This document shows, in pieces, positions 48,720-62,913 of a stretch of 64,000 nucleotides of DNA (position 1 is the first letter of the stretch; each line of letters begins with the position of its first letter). Origin of the DNA: Macrotrachela quadricornifera (taxonomy: Eukaryota > Rotifera > Eurotatoria > Philodinida > Philodinidae). A model generated the notes under the pieces. That model ran no database searches, was not told where the DNA came from, and was given only the letters and a program-made list of their open reading frames with translations. The DNA is taken from the NCBI GenBank assembly GCA_022393335.1, contig JAJEKB010001366.1:100477-164476 (forward strand), in the 5' to 3' direction. Both the position numbers and the translations under genes were made by a program.

Positions 48720-51603
48720 ATGGATACTATGATACACAAATATTTATTTTTACATTTCAGCTAACAAGAACTCGAACTTCATCACATTTATTTACAGAAG
48801 CTGAATTTTGTATTTTAATAAAAACAATCTATACTATTTCATGATCTAATCAAAACATCAAGTATTCGTAAAATTGAAATAAAAGAATTTCAGAATAAGT
48901 ATCGAAATAAATTATCCGATAGACTTTAATTAGAGCTGATAAAGAGAATCTTATTGGTCTTATTATTTAATATTTCTTTAGATTATGCATATCCAATTAT
49001 CTAATTTCGTTCATTAGATGACAGATTGTTTGAGTTCAATCATCATAGCATTGCATAATCTAATGAAAATATGAAGAAGAGAAAGAGTTGTATCCCTGTA
49101 TTAGACTACATGTTTGTATGAGCAATGAAAATGATGCAACTATATATACTTATTTTTTCACTGAAGAATTTGTCGAATACAGCCCAATAATTATTTTCAA
49201 GTAGTTAGTATTGCTGATTATATTTGATGAAGACATACACTATTGGAAATTTATTTTTCATAGTTAATAACTGAAGAAATTTTTGTTGAGATAATCAAAA
49301 TAATACTTTATTAATAAATGAAGAGAATAAATCATTAAAAATAAGACGTTATATTTATATATCTCTATCCAAACACACATTCATTTAAATATTCTAATTT
49401 AAAACATTTTATTCATCTTACTATTGAAGAAAATCAGATTTAAATGATATTTTTTTCACTTATTTAATCATTAAATTTTCTTACTCATGATGTATTGGAA
49501 TTTTAGATTAACTATAGTTATATGGATATGATTTATCAAGAGAAACAATCATAAAGCTAGAAAATTGTAGATTAAATTTTGTTTTGCTTATATCGCATCT
49601 TTTAAAGTTTGTAAGCCACGATTTCATTTGATAGAACTATGGTTCAAGTTGAAAAGATGGCATCAATGAAAAACATCGAATTATATTCTTTAAAATAAGA
49701 TAGTATATCTTTCAAACAAAAAAAATGAATCATAAATTTTTAAAAACTTCTGTAAGTGTCTGATGAAGATAGTCTTTCTTTGCTGAGTGAAATATATATA
49801 AATATTAAATATGAGTATAACATAATGTCGATTGAATAAACGCAGTTTCTTTATTATTTTAAAATATAACTTAGTTTTGTTTAAATATATATAGAGAATA
49901 TTTTATCATTAGATGCATAACACGAAATAACTCCTTAGAAATAAAATAAACAAATATAATGGGTACAAATCTCATTCAAAATGTATCAGATGAGATTCAA
50001 TTACAGTTTTTACAGAGTAGAACACAGAAAACTGATTATTGAGATATACACGCTCGTTGAACTTTCTTTTTCATATCCGCGGAATTTTAAATCGAATATA
50101 AAAATATCTGTTTCTATCACAATAAGCTTATAAAATTATGTATATATATTTGAAAAGTTTTTTTTTTCCATTGTCAGTGACATCTGAAATCAATACATGA
50201 CATAATTTCACATAGAATTAGTTTTGTTAACATAATTATTATAGATTCTTAATCATATTCGATGATAAGAATCAATTTATTTTAATAACTAATTGCACAA
50301 TAATGAGTATTGATTCTACACAAGAACGATATCGTTTCCATAAATGAATAATATTTATATATAAAAGTAAATTTTAAAATGATTTATTATATAGACAAGT
50401 CATTTATATTATGAATACAATAGTTTTAATTTTATTTTCTAAATAATTTATAAGCGAAAGTTTCAATATTGTTTGTTTGATCGAAGTACATATAGTCAGA
50501 TTGATTAGTCTCATCACATTTATACTCACTCTAATGAAATACTTTTCATTACTAGTAGACATCTCTAAAATGTATTTCATGGGTACATAGTTTTAGTTAT
50601 TTATCTTTGTCTCTATGATATTCAGGAAGTAATTTTATTAACTGATTCATCTGGTGAATCATCATCTCACTATGACTTTCATTATTCATTAGACAGACTT
50701 GTGCTTAATGATCCATATCTTCAAATAATTACACACCTTCGATCAGAATATGTGTTAAGGATCTAGTGAAAATAATCATGATATACTTAAACATAATGTT
50801 CCAAAAAGAAAATTATAGGGATTATTTGTAAGAGATCAATATTTGTTATTTATTACAATATACTAAATCAATACGATTAAATCAGACAGTAAATACATAG
50901 AAGATTCTCAATTGATCAAATTTCTCGGAGGAGTTCTATCTGAGATATGTTTATAATGAGAAACAGACGTCTTATTTTAGTAGGAACTAATTGAAATCCA
51001 AATGCACATCATTATGGTCAACATCCATCTTATCTCGGCTATAACAATAGTTAAAACAAATTTCATAAAAAATACATTTGTCGAAGAAATAGATAAAAAA
51101 TCAGCCATGATCTTAAGCAATGCATCTAAACAACCAATAATTCATTTTTCGGAAAGAGGAACAGCCTAAACATAAAATACGAAAAACTGATAGATTAATT
51201 ACCACCTCTATACCATTAATTTTCAACACTTACCTATATTAACTTTGCAAATAGCTCTTCAATCATGAAAATACATTCGTTACTTAATCAGTCTTTCATC
51301 CTATTTAAAAACCATAACATTAAATAAAATACTTTATCTTTACAGAGATTATTTAAAGACATGTAACATTAATATTACTTGAGAATTAAAAACGAAGAAA
51401 GATCAATGTATGATCAGTCAATGTTAAAAACGCTATTTAATATAACGTATCTCTATTTTCGATTAGTGTAGCGTACGTGACATAAAAGTGAAAAATAAAA
51501 CCTTGTATATGTAAAACAGAAAGAGGAAAAAACCTTCGCGCTTCGTCGTCAACGTGGTGTCTCATGGTCATAGGTTCGTCATAGTTGATATAACAAAAAA
51601 GTG
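48720..51603. other. Intergenic region, 2.9 kb
   Basis: AT-rich with no open reading frame above background. The last few hundred bases probably include the promoter of the gene at 51604. No repeats stand out. Confidence 0.55.
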
Positions 51604-53346
51604 ATGAGTTACTATGATGATTATGATGATGAATATTCATCAGAAGATGAAATATATTATCATAATTATAGTGTAGATTATGCCAATCAACTCTTGAATG
51701 GTCAACATGCTATATCTTCATGTTTACCAACTATGCGTCGAAAACATCGACGGTGTACACCGGGATTGGTTCGAGTTTCTACATTGGATAAAATGCCAAT
51801 GATTACTAGACATCAAATTCATCCTTCATTATATAGTCGACCAAAATATGATCATAATTTGGATAATTCATATTCACCATCTCTTCCTCAACGTTTACCA
51901 TCTTTAGAATCAACTAGTGAAGAATTAGAAAGAAGAGTAAGACAAGCAAGTCAATCAATAACTCAAGTAAATAAAATTTTAATTCAAATTTCTTTGTATT
52001 TGAATTTATTTTTTTAAGGAAAGATCAAATAATGTTTATCCAATTGATAATAACAATCGTTCATCAGAAAATACACATCGACCATTAACTGAAACTGAAT
52101 TAAGACAAGTTCAACAACAACAAGAAGCATTTCAACAACATTTATTTAATATGCAACGTCATTTACTTGAACAACAACAACAACAACAACAACCAATTCC
52201 GCGATCAATATCATCATCAAATAATTTCAAAAGAAAAACAGAAATAATCTATCATGATCTTGAAGATAATGATGATCAAGATAAAATAGCTGAATTAATT
52301 CAAAATGATCCATATTTTGCAGCAGCTATGGAAGATTTTGCTCAATCACATGGTTTATTAAATAATTCTAGGCAAAGGTTAGTTTATTTTTATTTTTAAG
52401 AAAATATTTGTTTGTTTTTCTTTTGTAAATTAGAAATCATTCATCTCATGAAGATTATCACCATTTATGTAAAAAACATGAAAAAAAATATTTAAACGAT
52501 AATATTAGATTATCACCATCATCATCATCTTTAACATCAAATAATGATTTGATTTTATTTCGTGAACTTCAAAGAATTCGTCATTTAATGGAAGAATTTG
52601 TTCATAATTCTAATAAAACAACGAATCCAAATCAACCAACAATATCAATATTACCTGTACCTTGGCCAATGTTTCCAGGTCAAATTCCAACAACAATCCC
52701 AACACCACATATTGTTCCTAATCCATCTATTCCAACTGAAGATGATTTGGGAACATCAATGATTCGACGAGAACCAATAAGACCACCTCAACCTTCAGAT
52801 CCAGCTCGAACAATATATCAAGATGTAGTTAATGTTGTTAAAGATGTTATTGATAGACGTTCACCATCTCAACACGATCAACCATTAAAACCAAGTGATA
52901 TTGATCCAAAATTAAAAGGTCATTATAAAAAAAGACCAAAAATTTCATTTTCAAATAATAAAAACATTTCTCAAGATAAATCATCTATTTTATCTAATCA
53001 AAAAAAATCAAAAAGACAAAATTCATCACAAACAACAACATCTCCAAGTATTTTACCTCCATCTTCACCATTATCAAATAATATTTCTGTATAATAAAAA
53101 TTATTTTTTTTATAAAAACAATTTATTTTTATTTAAATATTTTAGTCAACACCACCTTCATATGAAAAATTAACTAATGTTTCAACATCTCAATCATCAA
53201 TAAATAATAATCGTAATTTATCTTATGGAAATCGTGAAAAAAAATCTAATATTTATGATACACTTATACCCGGACATTATTTAAGTTTATATACTACTAA
53301 AAATAAATATATATCGAAAAACAAACAAACAAAGAAAAATAAATGA
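51604..53346 (+). CDS. Disordered Q/S/P-rich protein with a PPSY motif
   Basis: Four exons, 51604-51966, 52019-52377, 52434-53088 and 53146-53346, continuous frame, 525 residues. I do not recognise a family. It begins with an acidic/tyrosine-rich segment (YYDDYDDEYSSEDEIYY), then a short coiled-coil candidate (ESTSEELERRVRQASQSITQ), a Q-rich helix with a run of eight glutamines (EQQQQQQQQP), an acidic helix (PYFAAAMEDFAQSHG), a helical FRELQRIRHLMEEFV, a long proline-rich region (PVPWPMFPGQIP), a Lys/Ser-rich stretch that could act as a nuclear signal (KKSKRQ), and STPPSYEKL, a PPxY motif that could bind WW domains. No signal peptide or membrane segment. Its TGA stop abuts the stop of the convergent TTC7 gene. 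Confidence 0.8.
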
Positions 53347-56300
53347 CTAGAAAACTCGCATTATCGAATGATAAGATATAATTGGTGAATTTTCTTCTAA
53401 ATGCACAGCAGTTGCACCAACATCAACTGATTGTTCAAATTCACCTCGAGCTTCCATTGATAAACTTAATAAATACCTATCAAAAATATATTTTTTATTT
53501 TTAAATAAAATAAAATTTTCTTTTTTTACCAAGGTTGATAATTTTCAGGTTGAATTGAAATCGCATCACGTGCATATTTTTCAGCTAATGAATAATTTCC
53601 TATTTGTATTAAAAGTTTAGTTAATTGTATTAATGTTGGAAAATGATATGGATTTATAGCTAATGCATCATTATAATTTTGTTTTGCTAATTTTAATTGA
53701 CCACGAGCATCATGAATTAATCCACGCATATAAAACATTTGATGACATAACGGATTTAATGATGACACTTCTTTTAAACAACGTTCACTTTCATCAATTT
53801 TATCTAATTTTATATAATATCGAACTTTTCATTTTTGAAAAAGAAAAGAAAATTAAATTAAATTAAAAAAAAATATTTTTTTTTAAATGTTTTACCAAGA
53901 TGTTCAAATATTTGAAGTAAACTAAAATAAATTGGATGAATTGAAAAAAATGATGTTGATGAATAATTATTTCCATTTAAATTTTCATCATTTATTAAAC
54001 CAGATAATGATCGAATACCTAATAAAAACATATTTTTTATTCCATCTTCAACTTTTAATGTTCCTTGTGGAATATTAACCATTTGTTCACTTATATCTGT
54101 TTCATTATTTATTGATGCATTTTGTGATCGACTACTTGGACGATTTCCATCACTAATAAACATAGTTTCTTTCTTTCTTTCCTTTTCTTTTCTTTTCTTT
54201 ACTTTACTTTGAATTTGATAATATTCGAATATTTTGATTATTATTTATTAATATTGGTTCAAATTCATTTTTCCATAATATTAAAGCTTCTTTACATGTT
54301 TTTATTGATTGTTCACATCCATATAATTCTTCTTCTATTGAAGCTTTTGTTAATAATAAACTAAAATTTTATTTTATTTTATTTTATTATAAAATATATT
54401 TTATCTAATTTAAATATATTTATTCTTAGAATTCTTTTTCTATTTATTTTATAATATGACAAAATAAACATCTTCACAGAATCTATTTATATGATTTTCT
54501 ATAAACTCAGTTCTATGGTACAAAGTTCATAGATTTATCACTATGTTTTCAATGTTCTATTTTAAATCTTATACTATAATGAAATATTCATTATTGTATA
54601 TTTATATATGATCTATATCATTATGTATTATTATATGATTTTTGTTTAAATTGATATTCATATAACAATGGATTTATATTATATTTCGAAATTAAATGAA
54701 GAAAATTTAATAGATCAATCATTTCAAATTGATTTTAGTGTTTAATCTTCAACGATCATATATGATTAATATTATCTGATTTTGTTAAATAAATTATAGA
54801 ATTTATCTAATCTTATTCTAATTCTTATTATATTTTCTATAGACTATTATTCTTAGAACATTTTTTATCTAAATAGTTAGAACAATAAAGATCTAAATAG
54901 AAATGTTATCAGCAACAAAATAACTAGATGTAGAATCAAATAGATTTAAAAAAAATGATTGAACTTATTTATATTTAAAGTATCTTTGTATGACTTCACT
55001 AAAATTCTATTTTTAGAAAATTGAAATAAAAATTGATTTTGTTTTTCTTATTACTAATCAAAACAGGAGTGTAATAATTTCTTTAGAAATGCTTAAAGAT
55101 TTAACTAAAATTTTTTTTTCTTTTTCTAACTTTTCTATAAAAATAATAAAAGTGTGAAGATATAAAAATATAAAAATAAAACCTGATATCAGGATAATCA
55201 TTAATTGTTTTATATATTTGTGCATAAGCTTGAGGCATTTGTTTTTGAGAAGTTAATAAAAGTGTATATAAATGATGTGCATATTTATCATCTGGTGATA
55301 ATAATAAACATGTTTCAATTGATTTTAATGCATCTCGAGTCTATTTTAAATAAATTCGAAAATAAATTAATAAATTTAAAAGAAAACAAACTTCATTAAG
55401 AAAAGATAAATTTTGTGCAAGATGAAAATGTGCAATTGAATCATATGGATCAAGTTGAATACATCTTAAATAATTAAAATAAATTAAAAGATAAAATAAA
55501 ATAAGATGAAATTCCATACTCTCTAAGTTCACAAACAGCTGATTGAAAAAGTGCTTGACGATCATTATGAATTGATGTTTGTCGAGCTTTAAATGATTTT
55601 GCAAGAGAAAGAAGAAGAAGTGAACGAGCTAATGGAGGATTTTGAAGTTCTTTTGCTTCTTCACAATAACGAATTGCTTCATCAATCTTAATTTAAAAAT
55701 TCAAGATATTTAAAAAAAAAGAAAAACTAAGATAAACAAACAAGATCAATAAATGGTGGTCGTTGTTCATGTTGATTTAAATAATTTGATGTTTGTTTTA
55801 ATAATGGTTGAGCATCTTCACCACTTGATGGAAATGTTTCAAATAATGATGATAACTTTAATTAAATCAAAAAAAGAAAATAAATAAAATAAAATCTTTT
55901 CTATTTACATCATAAATATATTGAAGAATTGTTTTTGAAAGTTGTAAATAAACTTGAATATTTTTTGGTTGCATTCGAAGACATTCTTTTAAAACAAGAT
56001 AAGCACGAAATGGTTGTCCTGATGATATTAATGATAAACCATAATTATACCACGTTTGAAAATGTTCAAATGAAAATCGAAGAGCTTGTTCATATGACTT
56101 TAAAAACAAAACAAAATTTTTTTTTCTTTTAAATTAATTTAATAAATAAATTTACATCAGCAATTATATGAAATGCTTGTTTACGTGATAAAAAAATAGC
56201 AAGAAGTGCAAGAATATTATAAGCTGATTGATGACTTCTTTCTCTTTGTGCTTCATATTCAGGTTTCCAATCAAGTACTGCTTCATTTAATGTTGATGTT

Positions 56301-57454
56301 TGGCCTAATAATAATAATAATAAAATCTCTTCATCAACATCTCGAGGAATAAACAATGATCTAAAATTTAGTTTTTTATTATTATTTATTTATTCATGTT
56401 AATAAAAACTAATTACTCAGAACTTCGACGACGATGATGAATAAGATGGTGATGATTATGATGATGATGTTGATGATCATCATCTAATGTTGTTAATGGT
56501 GGATAATTTCCTTTACAAACACATTTTATTAATAATTGAGCATATTGTTTTATTAATGTCTATGAAATACTTTTTTATATAAATAAAATAAAAATAAAAA
56601 TAAAAATAAACCTGTCTCATTGTTTCTAATGATTTTATATGAACATTTTTAATATATGAACGAAATATTTCAATAGCTGTTGTTATATTACTAAAAAAGA
56701 TTTATTTTATTATATATATATTCAAATAATTCAGAAAAAGAAATAAATTTACTTATTTGAAGCATGTAAAAGTGGTAAACGTTGATAAGCTAATTCAATT
56801 AAACAATTTTCAATATCCAAATTATCATTATTTAAATGTTTTGCTTTTTCAACAGCAGAATAATAAATTTTACTTAATTTACATGAATCATCAAATGATT
56901 TTATTATTTCTAATAAATTTTCATTATTTTTTTCTAATAAAAGACCTTTTAATGAATAAATTTCTGAAAGTAATAATGAAGATCTATGTGGTTGTTCTTT
57001 TATATCATTTGGAATTGAATTAATTGCTAAATCAACATTTATTAAACATTCATCATAACGTCCTTGTGCATAATATAATTTAGATAAAAGACATTGACAT
57101 TCAAATGAATTTGATAATTCACCAGATTTAAGAAGATTTTCAACTTGAATTAAATTTTCTCGAGCATTTTCTATATGATGTGAATCAGTTAATGGATATT
57201 GTTGTAAATATAATTCTAATTGAGCTTCTCCTTCCAAAAATTTTGTATATTCTTTTATGAAAAAAATAAAAATTAATAAGATTTCATTTTTTTTCCTTTC
57301 TATAAAATCAAAATCAAAAAGAAAAACCTGAAACTTTTGTTGTTTTTAATTTATCAAGAATTTTAGTCCAATTAAGTTCTAATCGATATTTTTCAATTTC
57401 ATGATCTGTTCGATGTTTTCCACTATGAGAATTTGTTGTTTTTGATGTTGCCAT
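53347..57454 (-). CDS. TTC7: TTC7 homologue, PI4K-complex scaffold
   Basis: Fourteen minus-strand exons: 57454-57328, 57251-56753, 56690-56612, 56559-56417, 56360-56156, 56097-55909, 55855-55742, 55686-55520, 55464-55392, 55340-55183, 54360-54208, 54152-53896, 53824-53530, 53476-53347. All phases fit; 862 residues against about 840-860 for vertebrate TTC7. The N-terminus (HEIEKYRLELNWTKILDKLK, then LEGEAQLELYLQQYPL) matches the TTC7 start. The body is TPR-like helical repeats (YGLSLISSGQPFRAYLVLKE, AHFHLAQNLSFLNE) and the C-terminal TPRs are well preserved (NPLCHQMFYMRGLIHDARGQ, LAINPYHFPTLIQLTKLLIQ). With FAM126 and EFR3 this protein holds PI4K type III alpha at the plasma membrane. A His-rich insert (HHHHNHHH) lies at ~260. 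One intron is 822 bp (54361-55182); the others are short. Confidence 0.92.
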
Positions 57455-60400
57455 AGAATTTTATTTTGTCAAAATTAATCAAATCAATGAAACTATGATG
57501 GTTTTATTTGTTCTTTTTCTTTTTATGTCATCGTCGTCATATATTGGAAGACGAATTTCAATCAATACGATTTTAACTTTCTTTCCTTTATCTAATAGAT
57601 GTCACTATATTACAAAATATTCTACTAAAAACGAAGTAAAATAGTTCAATTTTGAACTAAATATTTCATCTCATGAAGGAGTGTTTGATCACATGTAGAC
57701 AAATTCAAAATTATATTTAGTAAGAATATTGAAGTCATTTATAGAAAAAATTCTTTATGCTTATGTCAGATTTTCTCTATCTATGTATACAAAGTTTCAT
57801 GTCAAAATAAGAATAAGATCCTTCCATTGCATTGTTTCAAAATAATTATTTCTACCTGTTGGTCATCGTTTTTCTTCAACTAATCCATTTTAGAATAAAT
57901 AATAATATCAACATATCAAAAAAAAATAAACTTTTTGCAATTTTTTGTCGAACTGATCTCATTAAATCTTTATGAGCAGTTGATTCTGGACTATATTATG
58001 CTAAATTCATTTTTTTTATGAATATCATTTAGTGGAAACTCCTTTCAAAACCAGCTTTATTATTTTTCGTCCGATTTCAACAAAAACTTTCAAAGCATAT
58101 TAGTTAAAGATATGGTGGATTGTGGACGAAATATTTCCTCCAACTTTCAACATACTAACAAGTTATAGTCAATCTATAGGTAAAAATTACTCTGTAGACG
58201 TTCAAGATTTTTCATAATCAAGGTATGAGCTAATCTTCTATGGAAAATGTTTTCCTAATTTTTTTTCATCTATAATTGTTGACTTGTGTTCAAAGAAATT
58301 ATGGTTATTTATGCAATTAAATTTTCCTACTTCAATATATAGTTGAACAGAGCGTTGGTGTTTCTATCGATTTACGTAATTTTGTTAGATTTTTGTAAAA
58401 TTTTACAGTTGAATTTTTCCGAAAAATACTGTGGTTGAGTTTTCCATAAATATTCAATACTTTTTTTTACGTCGTTCAAATTTAAGGATTCTCTTTCAAG
58501 TAAAGCAATTGTGATCACTAATGAATTTAGCAAGACTAGAATATTAGCTTGCAACCTCTTCTTTCTAATACTTTTGAGAATTTACCAGATTTTTCAATAC
58601 GATACAAAATAAATAAAATAAAAACTACATAATTCGATAAAGTTAATGATGTTCTATCCATCTATATCAAAATATCAAATATCTCGGGCATTTTATAAAC
58701 ACAGTAAGCAGGACTGCTAAATCAAAAAGTTATAAATCGAAACTTTTTAACAAAAATTTGGAATTTTTCTGTATCACTTCAGAAGAAGTTTGAAAAGTAG
58801 ATGTTTGACGTTCAAATACATATATGACCATTTTTTTTTATGGAAATATGCTTTGTTGTATCAACAGTTTGTCCGAAAGTTTTTACTGATACAGCTATTT
58901 TCTTCTTCAATCTAACTTATATTCATATTCAAATGATCGTATTCATTATTCATGACTAGATTTAATTCAGTATAATCCGAGACTCTTATCATGTGAAAAA
59001 GCACCTTCGTAAAGTTAAACTTCAGCCCGCGTTAAAGAAATTGTCAATTCAAATGAAATCTTTTTAATCAATACAAAGTATTTTATAGTCCCGAAAGGTT
59101 TTATATTCAAGCAATTGTACTTTATAAATAGTCTCAAAACTGTAAAACATAATGATTACAATAGAACAATGACAACGCATGAATTGCTAGTGAAAGTTAA
59201 ATTAGAAGCTGTAATCAAACCCATTTAAGCTTGAATCTAGAGAAATAATAGATTTCGGAAAGAACGAAAGCGTTTAGAAAAAGTTCCAAAATTCGAAATT
59301 TTCCGAGTAATTTGAAAGATCTGGCAACAGTGACAGTAAGGCGCACAAAATTATCAATAACGAGATGAAGCTATATGTAGTTGATTTTTCAATAAATTAT
59401 CTACTTTTTTTTTATATGTTATTGAAAACATAATATTGAACGGCATAGATGTTTCAATTTGACTAAAATTAATATCTTGCTATTTATGAAGTGAAATGTT
59501 CGAACATTAAAGAAAATTAATTTATCTATAATCGAAATACCAGAGAAAAGCGATTGATTTGAGATATAACTATAGTTTATAAGGTATACGTTACACCTCT
59601 TCATAAACTGATTCATATGCGTAATACGCTCATTATATCAGACAATGTATCTAAATTGCAATAGGAGTAAAAAAAAGAAACTCACAAAGAGTATGATAAT
59701 CAACAATTTTAAAAACACTCTGTAAACTTTTCTTTTACTTTTTTTCTTGTATTATTCTATTCTAATATGAAAAAATTCTGTAGAAATAAGAATTTAGAAA
59801 TTTATAATGTGTCCTAAATTTTTCTCAAAATGTTTCAAACTCCATTTATCCCTGTTAGGTAATGGGATATATCTTTCACTCCACCGTCTTGATTCTTCTC
59901 TTGTTTTTTTATATTCATACATTATTCTTTTACTTGATTTATTCCTTTTATTATCTTCGTTGGATGTTTCCTTTTCTGTCTTTTGTATATATAGTTGTGA
60001 TTTTTGTTCTCAATAAAAGAGTGAAGAAGAAGAAGATAGAAGAAATATGAATGTCGAAGCTAACAATTCCACTTCTAAGTCTTTTAAAATATCTCAATCC
60101 CGAATATTCTATAGCGAAAAATTTTCAAGATCGCTTTGATCGTCCCATGGAGATAGGACAAATAGCACGTTTCAACAGATCTCAAACTAGTACTAATACT
60201 AATATTATTCAATGATAATATGGACCAATAGAAAATGTCATTGATATTGTTACATACCCACCTATGATCGTTTAAACTTCTTTGTGATCATTATTTTCTT
60301 GGTTAAATAAAAGTAAAAAAATTAGTAAAAATATTTATTATTTAGTAAAACAAAACATTAACTAAATAAAGCTTATGCAGAAGATGAAAATCTTTTACTA

Positions 60401-62160
60401 TCTTTAAATAAAAATTGTTTCATTCGATGAACAAAAAAATGATTAAATCTAATATCTTAGAGAATTTTTTTTTCTTAAAGAACGTTAGTCTTAAATAATG
60501 ACTCTAACTTGAAACGATATATAATACTGTTATACATAAAAAAATATTTTTGCTCAATTTTTATTGTTTAATAACATTCGCATAAATAATAATTCTAATA
60601 TAATCTAAACGATCAAATATAATCAAATATCATCATACAATTTTTACAGCTTGTAGATAGATCTATCAAGAATTTTTTTTTAAAATTATTTTAAAACGTC
60701 GAAAAATCGATAATGAACGAATTATAATTGAAGCTAACCATGGAATTTGACATAAAACTTACTGTAATATGGTAATGTAAGAAGTTTAATAAGAAGATGG
60801 TGTCATTAAAAAATAAACTATAACTAATGATGATTTATCTAATGGTTCAAAATCATATCTAGTTCAAACAAGATTAATCTTTTTATTTTCTTTTGAAAGT
60901 ATACAAACAAAAAACGAAAAATTTAGTCATAAATAAAAATTTGTTAAGCTTGAATATATTCAATTGGAATAGGAAGATATTCTTTAAAAGAATATGATCA
61001 TTTTAATGGAAAATAAATAAATAGAAAAAGAAGAATATTAGTGATTTCATTAAGTATATTAAATGTAGTGATACGAGATGTTGGTCAGTTTTTTAAACGA
61101 TTAAGATATTGATGTCACTTTTACTAGCTGTTAATTGTTGTTGAATATTATTAAAGAAATTATCTTTATATCTAAAAACCAAAAAAGAAATATATTTGTT
61201 TTTATTGATCTTATCGAAATTTTAAATGCATTAAGTAATCTCTTATGATTTAATGGACTAACTCTTATTCGAATAAAAAAAAATCTATTTTTATGATATT
61301 AATATTTTTTATTCATTTAAAGAGAGTAAATATCCATTTAATTATTGTTTCTTCATTAAATAGTTAGTTTTTGTGAGGAAAGTTATTATTAACCTCCTAC
61401 ATACTGACAAATTCTTTCGTTCTGTTCGATAAATTAGAAAATTCGAAAAATCTCTCTTCCTAACGTATTCAACTGACTAACGATATGATAGAACACAAAA
61501 GAATATTTTCGTTCTTCTATTTTGTCTTCAATTTGAAAACAAAGATAAACAAGAGGTTAAGTTATTAAATTATTGAATAGTCAGATCAAATATTATGTAT
61601 ATATAAATAAAAAAGAAAATAACTTAATGTAAAATATTTAAAATTAATGAAGAAAATAGAAATTTTTTGAAATATTTTTAATAATTTTTAATAAAAATTT
61701 TTAATTTCTAATTTTTAACTTTAATTTTAACAAGTATTAAGTAATTAAAATCTTAGTAATCTTGTTCACAAAAACTTGATGTAACTGATGATTTTCTTTT
61801 TAGTGAATATATTCTATTCGATTTTATCATTATTTATCTGATATAAGTTCAAACGAACGTGCTAATATTATAGTCAATCAAATACAAATATAATAATAGT
61901 TACAATTTCTATGCGTCTTGAAAATATATGAAATATGATAAAAAAAATATTTATCTTTTTAATAGTAAAACCGTAGTTTTTTTTCTCTATCTTAATGGTT
62001 ACTTTATCTTTTCGATTATAACATTTTCATTTGAATATGATTGAAAGGAAATTAATTACTTTTTTAAAATTTTATTAAAAACACAAAAAAAAAAGAAGAT
62101 GGGGATGGGAACAGAGATTAGGACTGGAATAAGGACAGGGATGGGGATAGTTTATTGTCT
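57455..62160. other. Gene-poor region, 4.7 kb
   Basis: No supported gene on either strand; all open frames are short, AT-driven and lack domains. The first few hundred bases should contain the TTC7 promoter. The stretch 57900-59800 is somewhat less AT-rich and could hold old transposon or non-coding sequence, but I cannot name anything. 60200-62060 is extremely AT-rich. Confidence 0.5.
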
Positions 62161-62913
62161 TTATTGGTGTCGTTGGGAGAGGAGTTCGAGGATTTGCTGT
62201 TGTTGTTGGGAGAGGCGGTCGAAGGATTGTTGTTGTTGTTGGGTGAGGGTGGTGAAGGTTCGTTGTTGGAGTTGGGACATAATGGAGGAGAATTGATGTT
62301 GATATTGGAGGTGGAGGTGGTCGGGCTTGAAGAAAAAAAAAATTTATTATTCTGACTAGAAAAAAAAAGTAATAAGTGAATGGAAGAATGGTCAAACTTT
62401 TGTCTATTGGATCAACTAAATAATATGGTTCTCTCATTGAAAAATACAGATGAACAATGGTGATGATACTCACATAATCGCAAGAAATAGAAGATGGGTA
62501 TTTTTCTTTACACATTAATCTTATTTTCTTCTAACTCAACTGAATGAACGAACTGACACGTTGATTTTATCTAACTTTTTACGCTCTATTCTTATATTTC
62601 TATTTATCTCAATGTGTTCGTTACCATGTCAATTAATTGTGAACCACCCAGGTTGAACGATACGGACCGTATACGGCCTTCACAACATCAAAACGGACCG
62701 TGATACTGATCGTAATACCTGGCGCAATAATACGGCCCGTTTTGAACCCGTACATAGCCGTATAATAACCGTTTTGATCCATCAGTATACTGATCGTGCT
62801 CGAGGTCTGTTGATAGGTGGGAGATGTTGGTCATAGGGGGGAGGTGGGGTTCGGATATTTGGATCATTAGGATACGGAGGATTGTTGTTGTTGTTGTTGT
62901 TAGGGTTATTCAT
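62161..62913 (-). CDS. Small Asn/Pro/Gln-rich protein with PPPPY motif
   Basis: Three minus-strand exons, 62913-62791, 62527-62474 and 62325-62161, all phase 0, 113 residues. Exon 1 encodes MNNPNNNNNNNPPYPN and RTPPPPYDQHLPPI, with a PPxY motif. Exon 3 encodes a Gln-rich amphipathic helix with a repeated module (LTQQQQQSFDRLSQQQQQIL), likely a coiled coil, ending in SQRHQ. Introns carry good donors (GTATAC, GTGAGT) and poly-pyrimidine acceptors. Codons here use many C-ending and CTC forms, unlike the AT-ending native genes, and the plus strand is correspondingly G/T-rich. No family recognised. Intron 1 holds an unusual CpG-rich repeat (listed separately). The splice model is self-consistent but has no independent support. 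Confidence 0.6.
62655..62800. repeat. CpG-rich inverted repeat inside an intron
   Basis: About 145 bases dense in ACGG/CCGT units (acggaccgtatacggcc, aacggaccgtgatactgatc, aatacggcccgttttgaac). Outer parts are mutually inverted: atcaaaacgg near 62692 pairs with ccgttttgat near 62771. The composition differs sharply from the AT-rich surroundings. It runs up to and slightly over the exon 1 donor of the small N/P/Q-rich gene. It is probably a miniature mobile element. Confidence 0.55.

Noticed and set aside
59807..60050. Two overlapping hydrophobic frames
   Set aside because: Leu/Phe/Ser-rich translation of AT-rich DNA in two frames at once, with no domain.
62075..62515. 146-codon minus-strand Pro/Thr-rich frame
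   Set aside because: It reads through an intron and the wrong frame of the third exon of the small N/P/Q-rich gene; the spliced Gln-rich frame is more convincing.
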